NCBI GenBank assembly: GCA_029204225.1
Contig: CM055097.1
Location: 71,271,952-71,335,951, forward strand
Length of the DNA: 64,000 bases
Source of the DNA: Diphasiastrum complanatum
Taxonomy: Eukaryota; Streptophyta; Lycopodiopsida; Lycopodiales; Lycopodiaceae
Reading direction: 5' to 3'
Part shown: one piece after another, positions 51,574-61,016 of the stretch
How the letters are laid out: every line of letters starts with the position of its first letter
How positions within the stretch are numbered: the first letter of the stretch is position 1
Notes under the pieces: model-generated
What the model was told of the DNA's origin: nothing
The model's input: the letters and a program-made list of their open reading frames with translations, nothing else
The model's database searches: none
Position numbers and translations under genes: made by a program

Positions 51574-53429
51574 TTACATTTCAATCAAAGGTGCCTGAGG
51601 CATATCCTCGAGCACTGTAACCTCATCCACAGATCTCCTGGCAGGTTCATCCGAGGCACCTTCATGCTTGTAGGGCCTTGCACATGATAGTAAAATTTCC
51701 AACATTTCATGCCGATACTGATGAATCGCATTTGTTGATACCTCAGGACATTGGAACTGCAAAAAAAAATATCGACTGTATGTATGTATTAGCCAATGTT
51801 TTAAAATATATAAATTCACAAAGTTAACAATATATCATCATGATACTACCACATTGAAAAAAATACCTCACGGATACTAGCATCTGGAGGTTGCACCATA
51901 TACAAATCCAAGAACGATTTAACATTCCAGATTGAATACCATCCGCAGTTGAAAGCATCGTCTTGTTGCGAAGACTGAGAAATCACAGCGAAAATTTGTT
52001 AGATTATAATTCAATATAATTCTAAACTACATGCCATCATGCAAATAAAATACGTAAAAAGATTCCTTTTACCTTTGCATCAACAACCTCTATGTTAGTA
52101 TTTACAACCAACCCATACGGCCTGGGGAAGAGCTCCACCATCCTTTTGTACATGGATTTAATCATGGAATGGGTGGCATGCAAAGAATTCATTGTCATGC
52201 ACACAAGTGTGCAGCTTCCAATTGAATCCACTTTCATGAATATGGCGTGCACACTCCAATGTTTGCTGTCAGAAAGAGACAAGCAATGAATTACTAGAAT
52301 CTATAAGAGTTTCCAAAAGAAAAATCTTACAGAATACAGATATTACAAGAAGAAACTATCTTACTTTGAACAATATGGAATGATGAACATTGATGCCTCT
52401 TTGTTGGTGTGCCTGAAGAGCCTTCTGGCTTTCCTCTCTTTATTCAACAGATGCCCAAAAAATGGAGATACAACAAAAATCTCCTTCGTGATTGTATATG
52501 TATATTTATGTACATAGTATGCACAAGCAGATTCAACTACTGTGTCTGAGATATATGAGGTCTTCTCTTTTAGCTCCCTACAATGTGGGTCTTTGATATG
52601 CATTGCAAAATTAATATCGTCTATACAAAACATAAACTCCGCTTCGAGATCATTTATTTTCTTGGCTATATACAGGTCAAAATCAATGTACCTCTCATAA
52701 TCAAAAAATGTGTCTTTAGGTTCATTTGGAAGTCTGATGTGCAACTCTTTATCAGTTGCATCAAAATCAGAAACAATCATGTCTACCACTGTATTTAGGT
52801 CATCCTCATGTATAGAAGGAGAATCGTGCACTTGAAGATCAGGGGTTACGGGAGGACTCTCAACCAGTGGAATTGCGGATGTACTAGCCAGATCTTTTCT
52901 AATGGGAGGAGGTCAGGGTGAAGAGCTGGGAGACCTAGGCTTGGGTTGCGAACGCTTGGGTTGTGCTTGCTTTCTCTTTTTGCGGGGTGGGACAGGCCCC
53001 TTTCCACGAACTTGCCTCTGTGTGAATCCAGTTAAAAATGTTGTCATAGGTGTTTCGAAGCCTCATGACAAGAAGCATGTCCTTGGGCATCAGTGTCACC
53101 CTCTTGCCATGAATGGAGCACAACATCAAATCCTCAAACAATTTTGTCTGGAAATCCTCGTATGTAGTATGGAGGGCCTCCAATGCAGTGATATTCCACC
53201 TCACTGCATAGGGCAGATGGGTGGTCATGTCTTGTGTAACTTCTCTCACAGCCCGGTAGAAGGCTACTTTCGGGATCAGAAGTTTGGTGCTCCTCTGCAA
53301 GGCCATGATGTCCCTCAACCATGGACGGCTAGGTCTACCGCATCTTTGCGGACGTACGGGTTCAGATGTCTGGGGACGGGACGGTTGAACGAAACTGGTA
53401 AGCCTAGCGGTTTGCTTCGTCCGAGCCAT
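51574..53429 (-). CDS. CENH3-like histone H3 fused to ULP1 protease
   Basis: A five-exon model, 53429-53008, 52898-52365, 52265-52073, 51974-51867, 51756-51574, keeps one frame for 479 codons. The first exon encodes an H3-fold protein: MARTKQTAR tail (K4 kept, K9 replaced by Leu), about 35-residue tail, LRDIMALQRSTKLLIP, lengthened loop 1 with RW at 77-78, LFED at 97-100, LCSIHGKRVTLMPKD at 103-117. LLIP, RW and the longer loop are features of plant CENH3 rather than canonical H3. After a proline-rich linker comes a C48 domain: FIIPYC, KHW (catalytic His), MNSLH (Asn where Asp is usual), QQDDAFNCGWY (oxyanion Gln and catalytic Cys). Introns 2-4 have clean GT-AG sites and are about 100 bp; intron 1 uses a weak GTGGAA donor. 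If intron 1 is retained, a free 164-residue histone ends at 52935. Confidence 0.75.
52935..53429 (-). CDS. CENH3-like histone, unspliced form
   Basis: Without the first splice the frame runs 164 codons from the same ATG and stops at TAG (52935). It contains the whole histone fold plus a 40-residue tail (NTYDNIFNWIHTE...). Residue Cys104 and His107 match the H3 core pair, and KRVTLMPKD the end of helix 2 and loop 2. Loop 1 between QDM and LFED is about four residues longer than canonical H3. In another frame of the retained segment PPRKKRKQAQPKR and KPRSPSSSP read like a nuclear signal, which raises the alternative that a one-base frame change, and not an intron, separates histone and protease. 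Confidence 0.75.
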   Translation of the reverse strand: MARTKQTARLTSFVQPSRPQTSEPVRPQRCGRPSRPWLRDIMALQRSTKLLIPKVAFYRAVREVTQDMTTHLPYAVRWNITALEALHTTYEDFQTKLFEDLMLCSIHGKRVTLMPKDMLLVMRLRNTYDNIFNWIHTEASSWKGACPTPQKEKASTTQAFATQA

Positions 53430-53437
53430 TGAGGCCG

Positions 53438-53653
53438 AATATCTATACTACGCGAGGACAGAGACACAGCAGAAGAGACACTGAGAACTCTAACCATGAT
53501 ATCACTACGACGCGAGAGAGTGGCAGAGTCAGGCGGGGAGAGACAGGGACTCGCGTGATGGCGATACTGGGGAAGTCAAGCTAATATTGCTATGACGCAA
53601 GAGGGTGTAAGGAATAGGCATGGGGAGGAGGTCGCTCGCATGATGGCGATATC
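53438..53653. repeat. 19-bp inverted iterons, histone-side leader
   Basis: Five copies of RRTATCGCYAYSAYGYGAG lie at 53438-53456(+), 53498-53516(+), 53550-53568(-), 53583-53601(+) and 53635-53653(-). The last four form two inverted pairs with 33-bp loops each; the start-to-start distance is 52 in both and the pairs are 85 bp apart. They sit between the minus-strand TATA box and the histone ATG, so they would be transcribed as paired hairpins in the leader. Confidence 0.8.
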
Positions 53654-53728
53654 ACGAATGCATTTCGTATGGATGCAATCAAACGTGCTAGCAAATCATG
53701 CGAAAACCTGTATAATCCCCGGGAATGG

Positions 53729-54198
53729 ACTTATATAGGGGAGAAAAATTGGCACGTGTGAATACCAGCGACATGTGGCCCAGTCAATAGCTGACATGTG
53801 GAACCATACGTCTGTACACGCACATGTAAAACTGCACATCTGGATCAACACGTGTGGGATCCCACGTGGGGACACGTGGCCGAATGGATCAGTGACGTGT
53901 GTTCTCGCACGTATAGGCTCGCACGTGTGGTCACGTGGCCCAATCAGTACCTGACATGTGGGACCTACACCTATGTATTTGCACGTGTGAAACTTGCACG
54001 TGTGTCCACGTGGTCCAATGGTTTAGTGACGTGTGTTCTGGCACGTGTGGGCACGTGGGCGAATGGCAGATTGACGCGTATTGTAGCACGTGTGGTCTCG
54101 CACGTGTGGACGGTTGTACTACGCGCCATAGATCTGATTCCGTTGTTGGATCGATGAGTGTACGGCTTGGATTTTCTTGGTTTTAGCTATATAAATGT
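53729..54198. promoter_or_regulatory. Bidirectional promoter with 13 G-boxes
   Basis: CACGTG occurs 13 times from 53753 to 54106, where fewer than one is expected by chance. The surrounding units repeat loosely every 50-100 bp (GTCACGTGGCCCAAT..TGACATGTGG and variants, several with CCAAT-like words). On the left, TTATATAGGG (53731-53740) reads as TATATAA for the minus-strand histone gene. On the right, TATATAAA (54189-54196) serves the plus-strand gene. CACGTG is the core of plant G-boxes bound by bHLH and bZIP factors; it could equally be a binding array for an element-encoded protein. Confidence 0.75.
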
Positions 54199-54282
54199 TG
54201 TTTGATCAGTTAAAACATTTCGCTAAGTTTTGGATTTTCACTCCCTATATCTCATTGTGTGTGAACAGTTCTATTTCTTTGC

Positions 54283-54435
54283 AGTATCGCTACCATGTGA
54301 GAATCTTTCAGAGATTCTAGACGATCTAAGATCCCTCGCGTCGTTCCGATATCAGGTCATTCGCCAATATCGCCATCACGTGAGGAAGTCATGATTGTCT
54401 TCTGACTCCATGCCACCCCGCGTCGTAGCGATACT
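54283..54435. repeat. 19-bp inverted iterons, plus-gene leader
   Basis: Four copies of the same 19-bp motif: 54283-54301(+), 54335-54353(-), 54366-54384(+) and 54417-54435(-). They form two inverted pairs with loops of 33 and 32 bp, spaced 83 bp apart, the same geometry as on the histone side. The last copy ends 25 bases before the ATG at 54461. Confidence 0.8.
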
Positions 54436-54460
54436 CGGCCATATTGGTCATACTTTCGAG

Positions 54461-55670
54461 ATGGCCGCTTCATCCTCTAATACTTTTGATTCTGCTTTGC
54501 ACGCCTTCCTCGTTGAATCCGATGTTGGTAACTACATAGGTCATTATAAGACGTATTTAATATGTCTTTTGATATTGAGAGGTTTGAATCAGAATATAAA
54601 TCATATTTTTCAGTGTTGTATAAGGAGTATTATGATAGTCTGAATCAGTCTATGTTGATCATGGATAATCTACGATTTATCCATTTCCATGACCTGGTAC
54701 TTGCCCAACCATCTTCAAAGCAAAGCCACAACCAACGATTCACGAAAATCGTGAGTGATCTTAAACGTGTGGTCCATTGTGACCAGCACAATCGATCATG
54801 TCGTTTTTTGCAGGAAGGCATGGGCTTTGTGTTTTATCTTTTTTTTCTTATTCCTAATGAGACAAGAACTTCGAGGCTTAACATTGAGGGTGCCTCATCA
54901 TCAACTGATTCTGTGATATCAGAGTCAGCTATTGTTGATGACGTCTGGGGTGCTGACAAGGAGGCAAGATTGGTTTCAATGTACGACCCAACCAAGTCTC
55001 GTGCATTGTCCATTTCTTCCTTATCTGACGTGAATCCATATGACAAAACCAAGACTCTCCTCGATTTGCTAGTGTATTACATGAATAGTGTCGCATACCT
55101 CTCACTGAATGATGTTGGAGATGTTTTTGATTTGAGGGAGGATGAAATATTATCAATTTTGTCTAATTTCATCAAAGAATTCGAGGACTTCATAGATCTC
55201 GACGGTGATGATGATCTAAGTGCTTCTATTGATTACAAAGACGAAGATGAATGGATGGATGGGACTGAAGCACTGCAGTCAATCATGTCTGAAAGCAGGG
55301 CATACCAGGCAAATTTGCCCGGTGAGGAGGAATTTCTGAAAATCTGGAGCAGATATGTGTCACAGTCTTCGGAAACTAGTCCATCTAATGCTTTGACGAC
55401 CATTGTTGCTGGTCATGATCTACATACTGCTGCACTTATTGAAGCTGATGAGCGTGATCTAGTAGGTAAATCTGGTTTTATCTTAATGATATTTTTATTC
55501 AAATATAGTCATTTTGTTTTACAAGACATGTGACCTTTGCTCGTATTTTATAGGCTACTGTTGAGGTGGATGCCTTTGTAACAAGGCAGAGATATTTGAG
55601 GGAAGGCCAGGGATCACGACAAAGGATTTCATCCCTGTCCAATTATTTGAAGTGCTTTGTAAATAAATAG
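54461..55670 (+). CDS. Acidic protein, divergent partner gene
   Basis: Transcribed away from the histone-protease gene. ATG at 54461 (MAASSSNTFDSALHAFLV) is well placed after the leader iterons. A frame change near 54555 joins it to SFDIERFESEYKSYFSVLYK. A short intron 54751-54813 (GTGAGT..TTTTTTGCAG) is likely, as is a second at 55462-55553, after which ATVEVDAFVTRQRYL and QRISSLSNYLKCFVNK end at TAG 55668. The middle is acidic (FIDLDGDDDLSAS, YKDEDEW) and Ser-rich. No known domain. Acidic stretches suit a histone-binding or chaperone-like role, but that is only inference from the neighbour. It ends 64 bp before the convergent minus-strand exon. Confidence 0.55.
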
Positions 55671-55733
55671 ATTTGCATTCATCATAGCAAATTTTCTTCA
55701 GATGTTGCGACAATAATAATGGCAATTAAAGCA

Positions 55734-55990
55734 TTATCCTATTTCTCGAACGGGCATAAATACCCTCAAAATACATATAAAATTATTTTTGCGAAGAGAG
55801 ACATTGTCATTAAAGTATTTGGCTATGTATCTGAGGAAGTTCCTAAAAGGTCTTTTTCCTAAGCTATTTTCTCCGGATACATCAACTTGAGCAAAAGAAG
55901 ACCATTGATTTTCTAGATCCATATGATAGAAAAAAAATTCTTCTTGACCACACAACAAAGCTGATCGTTAAAGACAAGGAGAAACAATGA
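55734..55990 (-). CDS. Minus-strand 3' exon, unknown
   Basis: After an acceptor-like CTTTAACGATCAG near 55995 the minus strand is open to TAA at 55734: LLCGQEEFFFYHMDLENQWS, then SLGKRPFRNFLRYIAKYFND and FICILRVFMPV. The composition is coding-like. It could be the last exon of the transposase-like gene at 56089-58333 by alternative splicing, or a separate small gene. Convergent with the plus-strand gene ending at 55670. Confidence 0.4.
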
Positions 55991-56088
55991 TTTTGCCTTG
56001 CATTGTACTTGAAATGATGCCATATAATACATATACTCTTTTCGTCTGATATCATGAAAATTACTATGGGTTGAGTCTTGCATCAATA

Positions 56089-58333
56089 TTATTTTCGTCT
56101 ATAAATTTGCACGTCTTTCTGAATTTCTGATAATTTGTTGTCTAGTTTTATATCGGATTTGAATACGCCTGTAGAACCATTGAAATAGCTGGATGATGTA
56201 ACTATTTTTTTGAGATGTTCTAGAGTGTTGTGTATTTCGATGAAATGCTGCTCTGGCTTGCCAATGCGATTTCTCCATTCCTTGTGATGACCAAATACTT
56301 AGACTGCCGTAAGCTTTTGCAAAAAATGATGCATGATGTCATAGAATGTGCTGCAATATCAGAGATACAAATATTGTCATATTAATCATTTTAAATTTAG
56401 CATATGTGCAATGAGATTATAAATCGAAGAGTTAGTTACATTGAAAAGACATTTACCATATAATGCATAATATGATCTTCACCCCAGGCGTCTTTAACTG
56501 CATCCACAAACTCAATTGTTGATTTCTCAATTAGTAGGACATCAGTATCGGATAGTTTATCTTTTCTGAGCAATTTGACCATGTTGTCAAGCTTTGTCCA
56601 GACTTCAACTTTTTTAATCCTCGTTGTTCCTTTTTCTTCAAAATCCTTTGTGGCATTGAGTACATCTATCAAATTGAGTACTGGATTTTAGTTGGTTTTT
56701 CGGAATGATTTGATAAGAAACGACGAGCTTTGGATCCTCCTATACTTGGTTTGCATGGGATGTTTCCCGTTTTTCCTGAAAGCTTCTCGTCCTTTTGTAT
56801 TTTAACGTGTCCTTTATGAAGTCCCGCTTTTGATAAAACTTCTTCCAATCGACCTATTGCCTTTTTAGCTAATGACTCTAGCTTAGTATTCCAAGCAAGC
56901 CAAATATGAAGGTATATCAATTTTTCGATAATTCTAACATCTCCATGTAGTGTACAAATGTGAACATTTTTAAGCGGAATCGGTAATACTGGTTTCCAAG
57001 TCGGATCTTCTATATCCCTTGAAACTCTCATGCTCTTCGACATGTCATGTGTAGTTTTCATGCAATAGAGGCATGGATGTTTTGAATTTGCTCCACGTGA
57101 GATGTTGAACATGCACTTCAACGACTTCAGGTCTCCAGCCAAATGCCATTCCACCTTAAAATCACTTATTCCAGGAACATTGAGTGGTGTGTCGCTCATA
57201 TGATTCTTAATTATCTCTGGATATTCTGTTTTACTAAAAATCCAAAATAGAATGTCATGATCTTCTTTTAAAACCTGTTTGAAACACAAAATCATGAACT
57301 ATTTTAGGAGAATTGAATTCAGACCTATAATAACAAACCAATATTAGCTTAAAACACAAAACCATTAATTCTTGAAATGAATTAGTTGCTAGTACTCAAT
57401 AGAATAGATTTAAACCTGGAAAGCTGCCAACCACCAAATATTATTTTCGGACTCCCCTGTATCAATTTTCGGTCAATGATCTTGCCGACTTCGCCCATAA
57501 GGGCCTCTGCAATCTTGGACTTGATTCGAGAATATCGTTGATTTCCAAGTAGACTCGTTGTTGACTTGGCTGTAAGTACTGCACTCAAAGACTTTCCAAT
57601 CATGTCCTTGTCTTTCAGATTTTCATTGGTGACTAAAGCTGATCTGCAAAAGAAAAATAAGATTTAGAAAAAAAACAATTCACAACCATTGAGTGCTAGA
57701 TGAAACAAAACACATGAATAGTTTAAAACATAATCTTACTTGAAAGCATATATTCTTTTTTTCCGTTGACCCCCACTTGTTGAAAGCTCGTCAATACTTT
57801 TTAAAATAACTCTTTTTCGCTTATTGTTTAGTATTTTCTTCCGTAATGTGTTTACTTCTACATATATTTGACAATATGAGGTATGCAATGTTTGTACAAT
57901 TAGTTTCATATTGTCAGTTTCTTGGTTAAGGTTTAATATAATATCTTGCAAATGAGAATTATCTATCTTCAAGATTTCATTCTCTTCTTTTGTTTGCAAA
58001 AAAATAGTTTCTCTTTCTCAATAGTCAGTAAGCAAACCATTCAACATATTTTCCAAACAATGGATTTTTTTCATTGAATTACTAATGCCATAACTTTTCA
58101 ATCTTTCACAATAACCCAATAGACCATTGTACTCTTCACACAAAAACAGTATGAGTTGTGTGACCAATCTAAAATTTGGATGTTGCATTTTACTAACTTT
58201 CATCAACCCATAGATCACAATGTTTCCTGTCTTCCGTCCTTTGGTGAGCTGGTAAGGTGGATCCTTTCAGATTTTTTCTCGACAGTGGAGCATATTTTGT
58301 GGGAAGATCAATATGGAGATGATATTTAGACAT
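56089..58333 (-). pseudogene. Putative DDE-type transposase, multi-exon
   Basis: Exons supported by splice sites: 58333-58198 (MSKYHLHIDLPTKYAPLSRK), 57986-57740 (coiled coil then KRKR and GGQRKKRIY, nuclear signals), 57643 to about 57396, about 57264-56680, to 56440, and 56350-56089. The fourth exon holds VEWHLAGDLKSLK, then HPCLYC (C-x2-C) and VHICTLHGD. A D...C-x2-C...LH-D order is seen in the RNase-H-fold core of several cut-and-paste transposases, including RAG1/Transib. Superfamily not assigned and the terminal Glu is not pinpointed. A frame change near 56690 and a TAA near 56310 suggest inactivation, unless they are sequencing errors. A 66-residue frame at 58018-58218 lies inside the first modelled intron and could be exonic. 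Confidence 0.5.
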
Positions 58334-58420
58334 CTTAATAATCGATAGATTAATCTAGTAGAAAACCAACTTGTTATATATCTTGTAAGCTATTAAAACT
58401 CATCTTAATTAAAAAAAAAA
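58334..58420. other. Upstream of transposase-like gene
   Basis: AT-rich leader. A run of ten A closes it. No distinct TATA box identified. Confidence 0.3.
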
Positions 58421-58700
58421 ATTAATTGGAAAAGTTTGAAATGACCTTGGTGCTCTTTTTGATCCATCACACTCCATATTTCTTGCTTGATATGCAAAAT
58501 CAATGCTTCGCGGTTATGAGCAAAATAAGCAAAATAGTTTTTCAATAGATGTGTGTTGAAATCGCAAATTTTTGAATTGCAAAAGTTTGAAATAACCTTA
58601 CCGCTCAATTTGATCCAACACACTCTGTATTTTCAGAATTGCAAAAATTTAGATTCACGTTGGCGCTCATTGTGATCCAAAATATTCAAAGTTTCTTGCC
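58421..58700. repeat. Subterminal direct repeats
   Basis: Three copies of a unit of about 60 bp start at about 58422, 58574 and 58636: AATTG(G/C)AAAAGTTTGAAAT, then CCTT--CGCTC--TTTGATCCA and (in the first two) CACACTC. All have the same orientation. They lie 5' of the transposase-like gene. Arrays like this are the usual transposase-binding subterminal regions of DNA transposons such as CACTA elements. Confidence 0.6.
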
Positions 58701-59304
58701 ATGATTTTCAGATCGATAAGACTGTTTTTCATTGATGTGAACGCTTTGTGTAGATGGAAAGAAAACTTTGATGTGCAATACGATTTGCATTTACATGAGA
58801 AGTTATGTTAGTTAATGGTAGAAAATAGAATCTTGAAGTATGGACCCCACGCATTGCGGCTACCCAACTTCCAGTTAACTACATACGTTACTAGTGAGGT
58901 CAAGTCATCGGATTTGTGCAGGCAGACCAAAAACTCGATCGAAGTTTTAAAATCTGACGATTTTCTCTCTCTTACGTGGCATTTCTTAGACAGCCCTTTT
59001 GGGCCTTGGAACTCCTGTAATGTTATGAAAGTCAACAATATCTATTTTGCAAGAACGTCTTGGATTTAAGAGCACAACCATCATCTTTGACTCGGCTTCA
59101 ACGTAGCAAAGCCACATAACAAAATTTTCTCTCAACATTGGATGTCGGCTCGGATGAGAACTTGCTAGTAGACTCTAATGAGAAAGATGGGTCGTCAACT
59201 TCTTCAGCTGAAAAAAAAAAATTCTTGATAATATTTCAAGCACTAAGTTGAGAGGACTTAGTGGGAGTTCTTTGGAATTTGAATTGTAAATAAATAAATA
59301 TATA

Positions 59305-59312
<8 letters not shown>
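58701..59312. other. Unassigned flank
   Basis: No gene. CACTAAG and CTTAGTG form a small palindrome at 59241-59264, noted as a possible element end but without a matching left end. Confidence 0.35.

Positions 59313-59371
<59 letters not shown>
59313..59371. repeat. (CA)n microsatellite
   Basis: About 59 bp of AC/CA repeats preceded by (AT)n. The Cys-Val frame through it is an artefact. Confidence 0.95.
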
Positions 59372-59456
59372 GATCTATCCTTAATCTTCTTTCAATTGCC
59401 TTCAATCGCACAACACACAACCATTTTCCTCAAAATCTATCTCCTTGGTACCATAA

Positions 59457-60079
59457 TGATGGAGAGAGGGAGATGAACGAGAGTTGAGAAAGGTGTCGTA
59501 TGTTAGAAACGGAAAATTTAGCTCAAAGGGGGTAAGACGAACACGAACGAGAAACAAAACATGAACGAGAAATGAAACGTGAACGAGAAACGAACTCGAA
59601 CAGAAAGTATGTTCATTCGCAATGGAACAAGCTATACGTCTCTCTCCGTAAGCATGACTATGTCTATTAGAACGAACAGAACGTTAGTGATGGAAATCAC
59701 AGTCGTTCTTGATTACGTAGCCAAGTATTAATAAATGAAACGCTAGAAGAATAATTTGTCACGAATAGCAAGACAAATTATGTGTCGCGAATGAGTCGCG
59801 GTGCTCAGCTAATAATCAGTCGCGAATTATTCACGAAAGACAAGACTAAATATTAGTCGTGCTAAAAACAGATTACCAAATTGAGCAACTAGAAAAATCA
59901 GACATAATGAATAATGATAAGCATAACATTATTGACACAAATCTGAACACAAAATAAAAAGTTGTTATCAGATTGAGTATATCAAATATACATGTCGACA
60001 ATGTGGTAGAGCACAAGACAATAGCGGACGAAACCGTGTGATCTACGAAGCTAATTCAAACTGTAAAGGAATGAAACCT
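59457..60079 (-). repeat. Copia 3' LTR, truncated
   Basis: Matches 63022-63610 closely; the remaining LTR part is absent because of the internal deletion. The outer edge is preceded by CCATAA, with no clear target duplication visible inside the window. Confidence 0.8.
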
Positions 60080-61016
60080 TTTTACTGAGTACATCGAGTT
60101 GATGCACTTCGAGATCAACAGCCGCAACATAAGACAGGAGCATTCGGATCGATGAATGTTTGATGACTGGACTAAAAGTCTCACTGTAGTCGACATTCGG
60201 GATTTGGGTGAATCCTCGTGCTACCAGTCTTGTCTTCCTTCGATCAATTGCTCCGTTGGCATTGTATTTGATCTTAAAGATCCATTTGCAATCAATGATA
60301 TTGCAGCCAATAGGAGCTTCGACTAATGACCATGTCTGGTTCTTAATCAGAGAGGAATACTCTCTGTCCATGGCTTCTCTCTAGAGATCAGAGTCTGGTT
60401 GGCTGAGTGCCTCTTCGACTATCATCGGTTCCTGTATCAAGAGACAGATAGACTCATGAGTATATCTTGTGGGCTGTGTGCGCACTCGGCTTGATCTTCT
60501 GGGAGGATTCGACTGAAGAACCGCTCCTGGGATTTGTTGCTGGGTAGCAGCAACATCTTCGTCTGATTTGCTGTCTCGAAGTGGGTCGACAATAGACACG
60601 CCTGAGCCAGAAGCTCGGACTGTCGTGTCAACGACAAGTGATGAGGGTTCTTCTTGAGCAACATCCTTGCCTTTGAGGTCGACGAACTGATCCTCGATGA
60701 AGACTGTATCTCGGCTATACAATACTTGTTGGGTATCAGGGTCACATAGCTTATAAGTATTATCAAATGAAGTACATCCGATTAGGATGGTCTTGAGACC
60801 TTGGAAGTCCAATTTCTTCCTCGTGTCTTTTGGGATCTGCGCGTAAGCAATGCACCCAAACACTCTTAGGTTCTTCAAAGAAGGCTTAGAACTTGTCCAC
60901 ACCTCGTGGGGTGTCTTGTCTGAGAGGGCCTTGGTTGAACATCCGTTATTGACGTAAGCTGCAGTGGAGACAGCTTCAGCCCAGAATCTCTTAGGCAACG
61001 ATGCATGTGATAGCAT
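60080..61016 (-). pseudogene. Copia IN-RT linker and RT start
   Basis: The minus strand encodes integrase C-terminal motifs (MLSHASLPKRFWAEAVSTAA, LKNLRVFGCIAYAQIPKD), the acidic linker, RRSSRVRTQPTRYTHES, and RT blocks EYSSLIKNQTWSLVEAPIG, DCKWIFKIKYNANG and KTRLVARGFTQ, up to VDLEVHQLDV. One TAG near 60380 and the deletion junction interrupt it. Confidence 0.88.

Noticed and set aside
53321-53429. Canonical, functional host histone H3 gene
   Set aside because: Only the first nine residues and the core helix 2-3 landmarks are conserved; the tail and loop 1 differ from H3.1/H3.3, and protease exons follow on the same strand.
52902-53432. 176-residue plus-strand frame over the histone exon
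   Set aside because: It is the antisense shadow of the minus-strand H3-like exon, which has strong family motifs.
59241-59264. CACTAAG...CTTAGTG as the terminal repeat of a CACTA element
   Set aside because: CACTAAACC at 50221 is the only left candidate and does not match beyond six bases; no 3-bp duplication is present.
59175-59420. Frame with a Cys-Val repeat
   Set aside because: Translation of the CA microsatellite at 59313-59371.
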